Below, piece by piece: positions 34,872-45,364 of a stretch of DNA of 64,000 nucleotides. The notes under the pieces were generated by a model that saw only the letters and a program-made list of their open reading frames with translations, did no database searches and had not been told where the DNA came from. The translations under genes were made by a program, and so were the position numbers. The stretch is from Strongyloides papillosus. Lineage: Eukaryota; Nematoda; Chromadorea; Rhabditida; Strongyloididae. Within the stretch, counting starts at the first letter, position 1. Each line of letters opens with the position of its first letter. Location of the stretch: NCBI GenBank assembly GCA_005656395.1, contig SRSI01000051.1, positions 62,001-126,000 on the forward strand, written 5' to 3'.

Positions 34872-35738
34872 GATGGCACAGGACAGTGATTAGAAATATT
34901 AAAAAATTTTAGTAAAGTGATATGATATGGAAAATGATTGTATATATACTAATGTTACTACTTTAAAATAAAGAGGAGGGTGTATTTTCTTATCATTGCA
35001 ATATGTGGGCAACCTTATGTTATTGTATAAAAAGTTTAAATCTTATAGAGTTTTGTTTTAATACTTAGTATTACGCGGTGCCTTCAACTATTAAAATCAC
35101 TAGTGGATGATGTGATTAGACTTTATGTTTTTTTTAAAAAAATGTTATCTTTATTATATAAAATATAATTGTGAACTATATTATATCCGCGGTAAAATAT
35201 GTTGTGCCAGGCTAGACTAATGTATTATTATTAATTATCTACTTTATAAAAGATGTGGTGGCACGAATATTGAGCCTTGCAATATTCCCACACAGTATTT
35301 GATCTTAATGCAATAATGTCCGGAATTTATATTGACTCATACTTAGATAATTAATATGCCAGCTAGATGTACGTTATCTATAGTAAAGCTTAATAATGTG
35401 ATATTTCAATTTATTTGAATGCTGACAATAAAAGATTAATGGTAGGATCCTCGTTATGAAGGCGTACGTACATTATGTGTGAAAATTTAAGGAATATCTG
35501 TAAGCTATATGTAAATTTATTGGTATGTTATTAATTTTATCTCTATAATTCAAATACTTTTGTATCTTCATAACTGTAAGGATTATACTAGGATGGTAAG
35601 TAAGTTGTTAAATTATTTATTTTCTATATTGCTATAAAATAAAAAAAAGTAGTTTAGGTAATAGGGAAAACATAATGTATTTAATTAAGTTGTAGTAATA
35701 TTACTAACTATACATGGAGGGGGTAGCGGTGTTTCTTA
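34872..35738 (-). other. 5' leader of the large retroelement
   Basis: About 870 bp between the primer site and the gag ATG, long for a leader. I see no ORF of size and no tandem repeat. It presumably holds packaging signals; none can be named. Confidence 0.5.
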
Positions 35739-35753
35739 TCGGTGGGACCTCCA
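35739..35753 (-). promoter_or_regulatory. Primer-binding site, tRNA-Gln
   Basis: On the minus strand TGGAGGTCCCACCGA follows the 5' LTR directly. It is complementary to the 3' end of animal tRNA-Gln (known to end in TCGGTGGGACCT plus CCA). Confidence 0.85.
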
Positions 35754-35988
35754 TGTTATCATGGGGAGATCCCATTTAGGGATCTCAACCCAAGATATAC
35801 TGATATAATGACTTTAGATTAAGATGTAAGTAAGTATTTTATTCTATGTGATATATCTTAAACAATAATAATAATAATGAATATGAATGAATATCTATAA
35901 TATATAAATCTCTTTAGTTAAATATCAATATGTGGGTTTTATTCTGACATTCTCCACCTATCCGTAGGTGGTTATTATCTTCACTACA
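35754..35988 (-). repeat. 5' LTR of the large retroelement
   Basis: 235 bp, near-identical to 25529-25769. It is followed on its outer side by ATAT of the target duplication. Confidence 0.95.
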
Positions 35989-35992
35989 ATAT

Positions 35993-37017
35993 TTTTTGAT
36001 GAAATAAAATGATATTAAAAAGAAGGACAGAACTTATACGATAATCTAGTAGTTTCAAATAATCTAATTGTAGTATAGTTAATAAAAAGTTTAAAATGTG
36101 CTGATTAACGCTAAAAACTAAATTACTTTGTGTTGTGTTGGTGAATAAGTGTTTCAATGTCATAATAAAAAAAGGATAACTTAACACAAAGCATTTATCT
36201 TTAATATTATCTTTATTTTAACTCTTACATATTTTCTGTATTAAATAATATTCTACTTAATATTTAAAAATAATTAAAGATTTTTATAAATACAGTGTAC
36301 AGTAACACATATTCAATTAAATATTCGTCATTTTTTTATGGTAAATTATTTTCGTACGTTGGTTGTTTTAAAGAAAATGGTTTAAAATACTCGAACTATA
36401 AAAAAGTTATTTTAAAATTTTATTTTAATAAACTTATAACAATGCTCAGTTATATATACCAATATTTTTTAAAAATTATCTTGACAATTTGTAATTTTTT
36501 CATTTAAATCCATTTAATAAAAAATTAATTTGTTTAATTTATTGAGTTTCCAAAGAAAACTTTACCTCACTGTAAAATTATTCAGATAAAGTGCTCAGGT
36601 TGACTTAACCTAATCACATTGTTGCTACACTTGCTAACCTTGAATTTAAAGCCGATTGAAGATTATTTAATTGCATTTGTAGAATAGCTACATTTGTAAT
36701 AAGACTCCTTACTTGTTGATTTCTTCTTCTTCTTTGTCGTCGTAATCTTCGTGCTCTATTTTGTCTTTTTTGAATATCATTGACATCTTCATCATTTAAA
36801 ATAATCGGTAAACTATCAGTGTTTTCTTTATTGTCAAAAGTTATATCTCCTTTTATCGCAAAGGATTCAGTTGTTAATAAATTAGTAAACAAGATAAGTA
36901 CAATACCAAAGGTAATACTTTTCATTGTAAAAATAGAACGTATGAATATAAAATTTTTACTTTTTTATACATTTCGATTATTTATTTTTATCAAAAATTA
37001 AATTAATGTATTTTTTA
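35993..37017. repeat. Segmental duplication, copy 1
   Basis: Diverged but clearly alignable with about 44780-45980: the secreted-protein gene, its 3' flank (for example CAGTTATATATACCAATATT near 36451) and its 5' flank are shared. The left limit is hidden by the retroelement inserted at 35989. The retroelement and the TEs at 37.7-44.6 kb are present at one place only. Confidence 0.8.
36614..36925 (-). CDS. Small secreted Arg-rich protein
   Basis: 103 codons. Residues 1-23 (ending TTESFA) form a typical signal peptide. An acidic propeptide-like stretch follows (DITFDNKENTDSLPIILNDEDVND), then KR and a very basic block (RARRLRRQRRRRNQQ), then a neutral C-terminal helix with Leu/Asn/Gln (LQMQLNNLQSALNS). 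The layout suggests a secreted precursor that could be cut at QKRQ. A TATAAAAAA lies on this strand at about 36969, some 40 bp upstream of the ATG. A paralogue lies at 45365-45678. I do not recognise the family; a venom or antimicrobial peptide is possible but unproven. Confidence 0.7.
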   Translation of the reverse strand: MKSITFGIVLILFTNLLTTESFAIKGDITFDNKENTDSLPIILNDEDVNDIQKRQNRARRLRRQRRRRNQQVRSLITNVAILQMQLNNLQSALNSRLASVATM

Positions 37018-37698
37018 AAATGATTATAAAATTACTAGTTGTTTAAATAAATATGTAATATTTTAGTAATTTTTGTGAATAAAACTATTTTTAATAGAAT
37101 AAGTTTAAATAAACATTTTAAATTTTAATATTTACTTTTTCAATTTTTTACAATAAGTAAACTTTAATTATGAATAAATAATCTAAAATCTTTAGTTTGC
37201 TCTAAATATGTCTTCATTTTTGACATTTTAATTAAAATTTTTTGAAATATAAAATTTACTATCATTTGTAATACGAATAGGTACAAGAATTATTACGAGG
37301 AAGAATTTGTTTAAGAGAGAGATATAACAAGATTACAACATGTTAGATATTATTTAGCTAGACTGACTTGTTCTTCTGGAGGCTTGTGTTTTATACTGGT
37401 TTTGTTGGCTAGAGTAGGGAGATGGAATGTGGACGTTTTGTGTTTGAGGATTTCTTAGAACAACAAGGTGGATAATGCGTTTGGTGCTTTCTTAGAACAA
37501 GGTGGATAATAATGTTTTCCACATTACATATTTTTATTTTATCATTTTATGGTAAATACATTTGGAATTTAAAATATAATACTGTTCAGACGAAATAGGA
37601 GTTTTACTAAATCTTTAAATTTTAATTAATTTTTGTAATAGCTTTTCTTCGTAAATAAAGATATGATCTTATCATCGAATTCATTTTATTTTTAGTGA
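37018..37698. other. Gene-free DNA with a short GC-richer patch
   Basis: Mostly AT-rich. Between about 37360 and 37510 the composition is clearly less AT-rich and holds a direct repeat (TTCTTAGAACAA followed by GGTGGATAAT, twice). No ORF; origin unknown. Confidence 0.45.
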
Positions 37699-37754
37699 AA
37701 ACATATCTATAATTATTAAAAAAAGTATACTTTTTAATAATTATAGATATGTTT
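37699..37754. repeat. Perfect 24-bp inverted repeat with GTATAC centre
   Basis: Arms 37699-37722 and 37731-37754 are exact reverse complements, separated by 8 bp. The right arm runs across the LTR boundary at 37750 by five bases. Confidence 0.85.
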
Positions 37755-37912
37755 CGTACGTATATGATTACAAGCTGTATGCTTGTCATCATCTTTTGTT
37801 ATTGTATAAATACATTACTTTTTATGAAATAAATTTACTCTTATCTTTATTTACTGGTGTTATTTATTAACCAATAACTAAATATTATTAAATGTAAAAT
37901 AACTATTAAACA
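37750..37912 (+). repeat. 5' LTR, internally deleted
   Basis: 163 bp against 402 bp for the 3' LTR. About 240 bp present at 42712-42950 are missing, including CCTTATATATACTGC near 42910, a likely promoter. This copy would therefore lack its own promoter. Confidence 0.85.
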
Positions 37913-38433
37913 TGGAGCCCTCCAGAAATAACGATTGTAAGTTCTCTTATAAATCTGATAACATGAAGAATCCCTACTTGAGAATTAAACATATTAGATT
38001 AGCTATTCGTCGTGAAGCCACAGAAAAACTTAAAATTAGCGTTATACTAAAAAATATTGATTACCATTGCTTAAATGATGACGCGATGGATGATTATCAT
38101 AACTTGTCATCGTCAGAGATATTAGATATAGTTGAGAAGTATTATTCTGACATTTCACAAGAAGACTTTTCGATATATGACTTATTAAACTTATTGACCC
38201 ACAATTTAAAAATTAGTTACGAGGGTAGACAACCATTTAGAGATTTTTTCAAAGAGGCAGTTGATCGCATGAAATTTTATAGGCTAAATAACTGTGACGC
38301 ATTAGTAATAAAAATTTTTATGGATAATGTTAACTATAGACTGAGGAAAGATTCTAAATTTAGAGAATTAGTCCCTGATAGTATTAGTATTGATGATTGG
38401 TGCTTGGCATCGATTGAGATGGATAAATTTTAG
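37912..38433 (+). CDS. Gag-like protein of the 37.7-kb element
   Basis: 173 codons. The ORF's first ATG takes its A from the last base of the LTR and its TG from the primer site; the next in-frame Met is at residue 18, so translation may start there. It is predicted mainly helical, with a Gag-like spacing (FRDFFKEAVDRMKFYRLNN, LVIKIFMDNVNYRLR) but no zinc knuckle before the stop at 38431-38433. Assigned as Gag by position after the LTR and in front of a retropepsin. After the stop, a Lys/Asn/Ser-rich linker leads into protease in another frame. Confidence 0.65.
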   Translation: MEPSRNNDCKFSYKSDNMKNPYLRIKHIRLAIRREATEKLKISVILKNIDYHCLNDDAMDDYHNLSSSEILDIVEKYYSDISQEDFSIYDLLNLLTHNLKISYEGRQPFRDFFKEAVDRMKFYRLNNCDALVIKIFMDNVNYRLRKDSKFRELVPDSISIDDWCLASIEMDKF

Positions 38434-38549
38434 AAAGTAATAATTCTAGAAAATTTCAAGGCACGTTATATAAAAGCAGACGTAATTCGAACAGCGATAG
38501 AGCATCTAAAAACACTGTTATAGCAAAAAATAATAGTACAAATAAAAAG

Positions 38550-38715
38550 AGCAAAAAATCACTGTTCGCAATAGACCCAAACCAATACATATGTAAAGAA
38601 GCATATGTACATAATATTAAAATTAATATTCATATAGATTCAGGAGCAACGGCTGATATTATGTCAATTGAAACTTTTAACAAATTACCCATGCACTATA
38701 AAAAATACTTAAATA
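38550..38715 (+). pseudogene. Retropepsin, N-terminal half
   Basis: The frame reads FAIDPNQY, then the aspartic-protease core IHIDSGATADIMS (about 38630-38668), and is cut by an inserted element at 38716. The frame after the insert (from 40027) agrees with this one once the insert and one TA are disregarded. Confidence 0.8.
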
Positions 38716-40024
38716 CACACAAAAACGATTTCTGACATTTTGGAATGTACACTGCAAAAATAACGTTTTTGCAATGTATTTTTTAAAACGTCTCTCCAAA
38801 TGAAAATTTACAATAATTACCGAAATTTTTAATCATAAGAGAGCATGGTTAATAAGTAAATTTATTGAATAATAAGTATAATGTAACAATAATTAACATT
38901 ATTAATAATATGATAAAAATAAACTAGTTTTCAAGTAAAAAAATGTATTTTTCAAAAAGAAATTTGATATATTATTGTATTTTTTTCTAATGAATAGTAA
39001 CTTTTTCAACTTATCATCAATATCATCTGTGGTAGATTCAGATGTTGCTCCCAAGTTTTGCCAAAAAACAACAATTTACATACTTAAAATGTTAAATAAA
39101 TTTTGTATCACGAGAAAATTGGTTCCTTCTTTTCTTTTACTTGATGAAGTATGTTCGTCACTAAAATTTGGAAAAAATGTTGATGAAAAGGAACTTATAA
39201 ATATTCTTCAAAACATAGTTTGGATTACTAAAATAAAAATAGAAGAAAATGATGTTTCTGCTTTGAAGTTAATCGCATCAAAGTTGCTTAAAGTAAATAA
39301 ACATTCTGTTGGAGAATTTTTTAATGTTGAAAAGTATAATATCTTCTCCATAAGGAATAAAATTCTAATTGGCTCACAACATTTTGGAGGATTAAAATTT
39401 TTTTTTATGTTTTTTCAATCAGAGGCTCCATATACCATGATGGACATACATACCAAAGATGGAAGCTATTGGACAAGTTTGAAGTTTATAAAACAAGTCC
39501 GAATTTTCATTTCCAGAATTTCATGAAATCCATGGACACTCTAATTTCTTGAAAACAACCTCAAGAAGTCTAAAAAACTTCCAAATATGTAAATTTGAGT
39601 TCATATAACACAAAATTGAATTATTTTAGAAAAACATATTTGGCCAACAATTATCGAAAATTGGACCTCAAGATTTAGACCCCAAACATATCCCATTGAA
39701 TTTGCCGTATTCAATTGAATATATCCGAAAATATTTATTCCTGTGAAGTAAATACTTCTTGATATTGAAACACCTATTTTTAGGATTATCAATTTCTAAA
39801 GGTAAATTTTGTTATATATGTATTCGGGCATTTTTGCCCATTGCAAACATTAGAATTGATACTTTGCCTAATATTGTCGATTCAATTTTATTAGATTTAA
39901 AAATTAAAAAAACATTTTTCCAATTTTTGCAATTAAACAATAATTGCATTGTAAATAAATAGCTCAATGCATTGCAATAGGTATTAAAAAAAACCATGAA
40001 AATTTCCGAATTTGTTTTTGTGTG
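38716..40024. mobile_element. CACACAAAAAC inverted-repeat element carrying an ORF
   Basis: Ends CACACAAAAAC and GTTTTTGTGTG, flanked by TA (38714-38715 and 40025-40026), 1309 bp. Its termini resemble the CACACAAAAAA family at 4936-5886, but the inside differs and holds a 178-codon ORF (38990-39526). A short hairpin (GCAAAAA ... TTTTTGC) lies at about 38753-38774. Confidence 0.85.
38990..39526 (+). CDS. Unknown protein inside an inverted-repeat element
   Basis: 178 codons from the first ATG at 38990 (the frame opens slightly earlier). Mostly helical and Lys/Ile/Leu-rich, with MLNKFCITRKLVPSFLL and LKLIASKLLKVNKHSVGEFF; no transmembrane segment, zinc motif or DDE pattern that I can see. It is not recognisably a transposase. 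It could be a captured host exon, a degenerate transposase or a chance ORF; its length in such AT-rich DNA argues against chance. Confidence 0.35.
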   Translation: MNSNFFNLSSISSVVDSDVAPKFCQKTTIYILKMLNKFCITRKLVPSFLLLDEVCSSLKFGKNVDEKELINILQNIVWITKIKIEENDVSALKLIASKLLKVNKHSVGEFFNVEKYNIFSIRNKILIGSQHFGGLKFFFMFFQSEAPYTMMDIHTKDGSYWTSLKFIKQVRIFISRIS

Positions 40025-40026
40025 TA

Positions 40027-41129
40027 AAAGCGAAAAAAATACAATAAAACTACCAAATAAGACTACAATCCTATCTAGGGGTACCATCACAACTAAATTC
40101 TATGGTAAATGGGCCGGAGTAGATAGCGTAGATATAAAATGGGTAGTAGCAGATGTCGACTTTAATTTTTTGTCAGTTACTTCCGCTGCTAAATTTAGTA
40201 TGTTATCATTACCTGAGAATGAGGTAAAATTACAAAGACAAGCAAATACACAACCAAATAATCCATCATTATATTTTAGTATGTTACAAGTTAAGAAATC
40301 TAAGGCATCAATAGATGATCCGTCGTATAAAGTAGTAGAATTCATTGGAAGTAATCTTAAATTACATAACAACGTAAGAGTCACGAGTAAAACATTCGTC
40401 CACAGTCCATATCTCACGAAGTTTTCCCCTAGAGTAGCACCTATTATAAGACCTTCTAAAAACGTAAAGGAACGAGCTAAAAATATTGTAGAAGAAGACT
40501 TACATCGAGGATTCGCAAAAAGAGTAGATAATCCTGATAAACAAGCAAGCAATAATTTTATGACAAGTAAACCTAGATTAACGATGAACCCAAAAGATAC
40601 TAATGAGTACGTTATTTTAAAAAAGAATCAAAAATCTAAAATGATAGCTGCTAAAGATCCAATAAATAATATTATGATAACTCAGCAATCGGAGGAAACA
40701 CCTCTTCCAATTTCATTAAAGTATAATAAAATTAAGTTAGATTCTCAAGGTACAATATGTAATAAACAGTTGACTTGTTATTCGATTTCGACATACTAAT
40801 AGAAATCGATTAAGAAGAAAATACAATAAATGATAAATTTTTATTGTTAAAAGATAAGATATATCAAAACTATCAGTTTATGTGATATTTATACCAACAT
40901 AATCCATTAGTGATAATGCATCTTTGATAATGGAGTAGTGGGAAACTAAATTTTCTTAAAGGAATGATTCATACCTTTACAGACTGAAAACGAACGAAAA
41001 TCAATCTGTTCAACAAAGACAACTAAAGATCAAACATGTACGCACCAAATACTTTCAAGGTCTTTTGAGGAGTATATAAGAGGTAGAATTTATGTAAAAT
41101 ATGTGTTAGTAATTTCGGTACATCAATAA
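40027..41129 (+). pseudogene. Retropepsin C-terminal half and following pol region, split by a solo LTR
   Basis: The open frame 39996-40799 includes the protease C-terminal part (GTITTKFYGKW ... WVVADVDFNFLSV, the usual flap and C-terminal strand pattern), then a basic linker (PRVAPIIRPSKNVKERAKN). It is cut by a solo LTR at 40776-40981. The frame continues on the other side of that LTR to a stop near 41127. No RT follows, so the rest of pol was deleted. Confidence 0.65.
40776..40981 (+). repeat. Solo LTR, copy 1
   Basis: 206 bp bounded by TG...CA (TGTTATTCGATTTCG ... ACCTTTACA) with GACT on both sides (40772-40775 and 40982-40985). It matches 45702-45912 in inverted orientation. It belongs to an LTR family whose internal region is not in this window. 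Confidence 0.85.
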
Positions 41130-41455
41130 ACATCTAATATCATATTTGTATTTCTGCATTCATAACAAATAGGAATAGATGGTAAAGAGTATATAACTGA
41201 TGAAATGACGGATGAAACTATTTAATACCCCGATAATCATCACTATGCCACATCGAGTATATTACAATTAGGGAAATCATTATTTTGCACAAAAGATTTA
41301 AATAAAAGAATAAAACAATCTTATACCAAGTACACCACATGCATGTATCTTTGTAGATGTGGGCATAAAAAAATACTATCATGGTCTGAATGCCAATATC
41401 ATAGACAAAATTTTAACGCATATCATTTTTATATTTGTAATTCATAATTTTCCTA

Positions 41456-41875
41456 ATGCTTTATTTATATTCAAATTGTACCAAGTTACACCATTTAAAT
41501 TTATATAATGTTGATCTTTCTTTTGAAGCAATGACAAGCATATTCGCATGTCAAGGCAAGCTTAATTTTATAATATATTATAACCACAAATTATTCACAA
41601 TTCATGATTGTAAAAATTTTCTTGTATTCCATAATATTGATTTTATGTATTGTACAAAATATAACTACAAAAGTAACGGCATAGCTAGAAAAAGTGGTGG
41701 TTTTCTCAAACATCATATTGCAAAAATTCTAGGAAATAAATTGCTATTCACAGTAGCATTAAACATATGGATGCTCTCAAATTATTTTTATATTGTACAA
41801 AATAATCTATATAGCCAACAATTGTATTTTAATGGTGAAGCATTACGGTTAAATGAGTTGTTAAGTTTGAAGTAG
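41456..41875 (+). pseudogene. Integrase remnant
   Basis: Contains KYNYKSNGIARKSGGFLKHHIAKIL (here YNYKSNGIARKSG and LKHHIAKIL), which follows the integrase pattern around the third catalytic residue. The usual Ala-Glu-Arg is replaced by Ala-Arg-Lys, so the catalytic Glu appears to be lost. Flanking residues do not align. It is the only pol piece left in this half of the element. Confidence 0.55.
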
Positions 41876-41892
41876 AAATATTAGATAAACCA

Positions 41893-42615
41893 GTGCTTTT
41901 TAAAGTCAGTAAGAATCATGGAAAGTTTTCTAAAGGCATCTTAATCCACAAATTGGCTCAAGATAATGACTTTACTAAGGAGGAAAATAGTATATACTAC
42001 ATTTTAAGAGATATTAAGAAAAATCTTTTAAATGCTATTCGAAACATATCAAAAGTGTCTTACTTATCACTTGTTGAAGAGGAAGTTAACGATAAGATTG
42101 ATCAATCCAAATTTAACTTACAATCTAAAGAGAAGAGGAAATTTTTTTCAAATTACATAATATATCTAGTCTACGTGTTGCCAACAGTACAGCTTTAGCC
42201 AATAGAGAATATAAAAAAACCAGTCCTATGAATATGTATTTAGCCCGATTAGTCGAACTAAAAAACAAGGGGAAAAACACTGATGAATGTTTGTTGGCCT
42301 CAGATAGTACAAGTGTCGTTAATGGTATCCACAACTACTTAAAATACTGGGTATCACTCTGTTACAAAAGAAAAGTTGATTCATTGGTAAAAATGTTTGC
42401 TACTTCAATTCTAAAAAAATCCTATAGATCGCTTATGCTAAAATCTAAAATGTTTTATTTTATTGTATCCTTACTTAATACTATTTATTACTATAATATG
42501 ATATCATCATATTATATTGAATGCTCATTATTTTATCTTAAAATTGTATTCAGTTTTATATTGTCTTGGTACATCCTCAAATTCCAATATCATTTCATAT
42601 GTACCAAAGAGGGGA
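41893..42615 (+). pseudogene. Downstream ORF pieces of the 37.7-kb element
   Basis: Two ORF pieces in different frames (41893-42198 and 42228 to the purine tract). The second ends in a long hydrophobic part (MFYFIVSLLNTIYYY, then FLKIVFSFILSWYI-like) directly before the 3' LTR, where env genes of insect LTR elements end. It may be an env remnant or integrase C-terminus plus chance hydrophobic codons; no diagnostic motif is present. Confidence 0.35.
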
Positions 42616-43017
42616 TGTTTCGTATGTATATGATTACAAGCTGTATGCTTGTCATCATCTTTTGTTATTGTATAAATACATTACTTCTTATGAAATAAAT
42701 ATACTCTTACCTTTAGTGAAATATTTTGATATTTAGTCCTTGTAGATATCTAGCTATTACACCTTTATTAACTTAAACTTTATTTATAGCAACACGTAGT
42801 TAAGATACAATCTAAGCATATAATAAAATAATATATAAATGATTACAATAAATAACTTACCCCAAACTGAGAGATTACTTCACCGAATGAATGACTAACT
42901 AAGGCTAACCTCCTTATATATACTGCTTGATAGACTGATCTATCAATCACTATTTTTACCGGTGTTATTTATTAACCAATAACTAAATATTATTAAATGT
43001 AAAATAACTATTAAGCA
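42616..43017 (+). repeat. 3' LTR of the 37.7-kb element
   Basis: 402 bp. It shares both ends with the 5' LTR and holds the internal part lost there. It is followed by AGATA. Confidence 0.9.
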
Positions 43018-43027
43018 AGATACAATA

Positions 43028-44582
43028 CAGTGTGGTGCATAATTATAGCACACTGCTATTTATTGCATAAAATTATATTTTATATAAAAAAAATTATATA
43101 ATAAGAGTTTATATTTATCAATACAATTATAAAAATATTATATAAGTGGTAAAATAATTAACTAATAAGTAATAACATCAAATATTTAAGATTTTCTCTA
43201 ATTGTGTGGTGCAAAATTATAGCACATATTTAAATTTAAGGATTTAAAACTATTTTTAATAGTTTGTATACCTCTCATTTTTGTTTATTACCTCAAAAAT
43301 TTTATTTGGCATACTATTTGCAAGTGAAACAAGTTTTTCACTAGGTATTTCATCCCAACATTTTACAATAGCTTCTTTTAATTCTTGAACGGTAGAATAT
43401 TGTTTATTATCTTTATAAACAGCACGAACAAGTATCCCCATAAACTTTCTATTGGATTCAAATCTGGGCTTCTTGATGGATGATCTATAAGACTGATTTT
43501 TTTATCAGAAATTCATTTTTTGTCTTTGCACCAGCATGACAACTAGCATTATCTTGCATAAATTTGAATGAAACAGATATAAATCCTTTCATATATGACA
43601 TTAAGTTATCCCCGAGAACATTTTGGTACATCAATGAATCCATACGATGATTTATAAATGTTGAATCCGATCTACCATACGAACTGAAGCACGCAAAAAC
43701 CATTACATTGCCACCACCAAAATTACGCTTTGAATAATATCTGAGCTCCTTTCTTAAGTCACGCCAATAACTGTTGAAACCATCAGGACCATCTAAATTG
43801 AATTTCTTTTCATCACTGAATATTACTCTAGTCCATTTTCACTCCATGTCATGTATTTGCGAGCATATTCTAAACGTGCTACTTTATGACTTTTATCTAA
43901 TCTTGGACATTTACCATTTTAGAGCGTACAATATTTTGATCATTATTAAGAGCTCTATTTATTGTTCATCTTGAAACTGGTAAATTCAGTTCATTTCTTA
44001 TTGAAGTGCAGCTTTTAGTAGTATTTGAAGCTGATCGAGAAATTGCTCTTTTATCACGAACACTTAACTTTGATGGTCTTCCTGTATGTTTTGCAGTCCC
44101 ATAAGATGATGCATCTTTTAGAAATGTTGAAATAACTTTTCTAGAGCGATTGACAAGTGTTGAGATTTCGCTATGTGTTTTTCCAACAGATGCAAATGCC
44201 AAAATTTGGCCTTTTTCAAACTTAGTAAGCTTTGTTCCTTTTGGCATAGTAAAAGAGAATAAAATACGAGATAGTAATGTTAATAATGTTTTAAAATAGT
44301 TGTTTTTTACTATTGTACCAATTTACATCATTTACCTTTGTTTAATAAAATTTTCTTATAAGTTTTAAGTTAAAAATTTTACATGTACTATAATTATGCA
44401 CCATGCATTGATAGACAAATGTAGTTTTTTGATGTTATAACTTATTATTTCAACATGCTTTTTAATATACAATATATTACTAAGGTCTATTAACGAATAG
44501 AATTAAAATTCGATAGAAAACATTTCTTTATAATAAAGTAATTGCAAAAAAATGTTGTGTGCTATAATTTTGCACCATACTG
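43028..44582 (-). mobile_element. Tc1-like transposon with IR/DR-type ends
   Basis: Terminal CAGTGTGGTGCATAATTATA at the left and the reverse complement of CAGTATGGTGCAAAATTATA at the right, with TA on both sides (43026-43027 and 44583-44584). A second copy of the GTGGTGCA...ATTATAGCACA motif lies about 178 bp inside each end (near 43205 and 44385). This is the inverted/direct-repeat layout of Tc1-like elements such as Sleeping Beauty. It inserted 5 bp outside the AGATA duplication of the neighbouring LTR element. Confidence 0.9.
43256..44247 (-). pseudogene. Tc1-like transposase, frameshifted
   Basis: It starts at ATG 44247. Residues 1-90 hold the paired-type helix-turn-helix DNA-binding region (LTKFEKGQILAF, GRPSKLS). 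The catalytic domain is spread over other frames: FSDEKKFNLDGPDG near 43810 (first Asp), FMQDNASCH near 43555 (second Asp), and DHPSRSPDLNPIESLWG near 43450 (Glu, DD34E type), then a C-terminal helix. At least two frame breaks (near 43965 and 43485). All three catalytic residues are still encoded, so the decay is recent. Confidence 0.9.
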
Positions 44583-45364
44583 TAGAATCTAAAATATTAA
44601 TTATAAAATTTATATTAATAAATTAAATTTTTAGAGCAGATTGATTCGTTAGACAGAAATATTCTAAAGTTTAATCATTTAATATACTTCAAATTATTTT
44701 CAAAATTTTCTCTATGGAAGTTAAAATGTCCTCTTTTTACAGATACATTCGATAGTTAAATAGAAAAATTAAAACTGAAACTCTTTTTGATATTGAAATT
44801 ATTTTAAATAATGGCATACTGATTATAATTTAAAAAATCTGATAATTAACGCAAACAGACTCATTACGACGTGTTGCAATTATGAATAAGTTCTCTAATG
44901 TTATGTTAAAAAAATAAGATAACTTGACATCAAGCACTTATCATAAATATAATTTAAATTACATTCTTACATAAACTTGCATTAAATATTATTCTACATA
45001 ATTTAAAAGGTGTAAAAATAGTTTGAAAATAACTTAAAACTATTAAAATTACAAAGTCTTAATAACACATATATTCAATGAAATATCGGTTATTTTATAT
45101 TGTAAATTATTTCTGAGCATTGTTTTTTAAAGAAAATGTTTGTAAATACTCTAACTACAAAAATAAAAATTTTAAAATTTTATTTTAATAAACTTATAAC
45201 AATTTTCAGTTATATATACCAATATTTTTTAAAAATGATCTCGAAAATTTGTAATTTTTTCATTTTAAATCCATTTAATAAAAAATTAATTTGTTTGATA
45301 TATTGCACTTTTCTTAAAAATTTTATAAAATTATAAAATCATTCAGATGAGTGACCCAGTTGAA

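Larger units (their letters stand above)
25529..35988 (-). mobile_element. Complete young LTR retroelement with env-like module and antisense gene
   Basis: Direct LTRs lie at 25529-25769 and 35754-35988, TG...CA bounded. ATAT flanks both sides (25525-25528 and 35989-35992). The coding strand is minus: the primer site abuts the right LTR (35739-35753) and the polypurine tract abuts the left LTR (25770-25778). The LTRs differ by two or three substitutions plus the length of an (AAT)n run, so the insertion is recent. A single intact 2213-codon ORF carries Gag, a membrane-protein-like module, protease, RT, RNase H and integrase (Ty3/gypsy order). The 3' region was hit by a 1453-bp inverted-repeat element (26567-28019). 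Confidence 0.95.
37750..43017 (+). mobile_element. Decayed LTR retrotransposon with AGATA target duplication
   Basis: LTRs at 37750-37912 and 42616-43017 begin TGTTTCGTA and end in CA. AGATA flanks both sides (37745-37749 and 43018-43022). The purine tract AAAGAGGGGA lies just before the 3' LTR, and TGGAGCCCTCC follows the 5' LTR as the likely primer site. It contains Gag, protease and an integrase remnant, but RT and RNase H are missing. It was hit by a 1.3-kb inverted-repeat element and by a solo LTR. Confidence 0.9.

Noticed and set aside
36295..36507. 70-codon ORF downstream of the secreted-protein gene
   Set aside because: It lies in the duplicated 3' flank, and the paralogous copy (45136-45336) is not conserved as a reading frame.
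39812..40552. Minus-strand ORFs opposite the protease region
   Set aside because: Antisense to a frame with retropepsin features; no independent support.
42125..42334. Minus-strand ORF
   Set aside because: Opposite to decayed element ORFs and without recognisable features.
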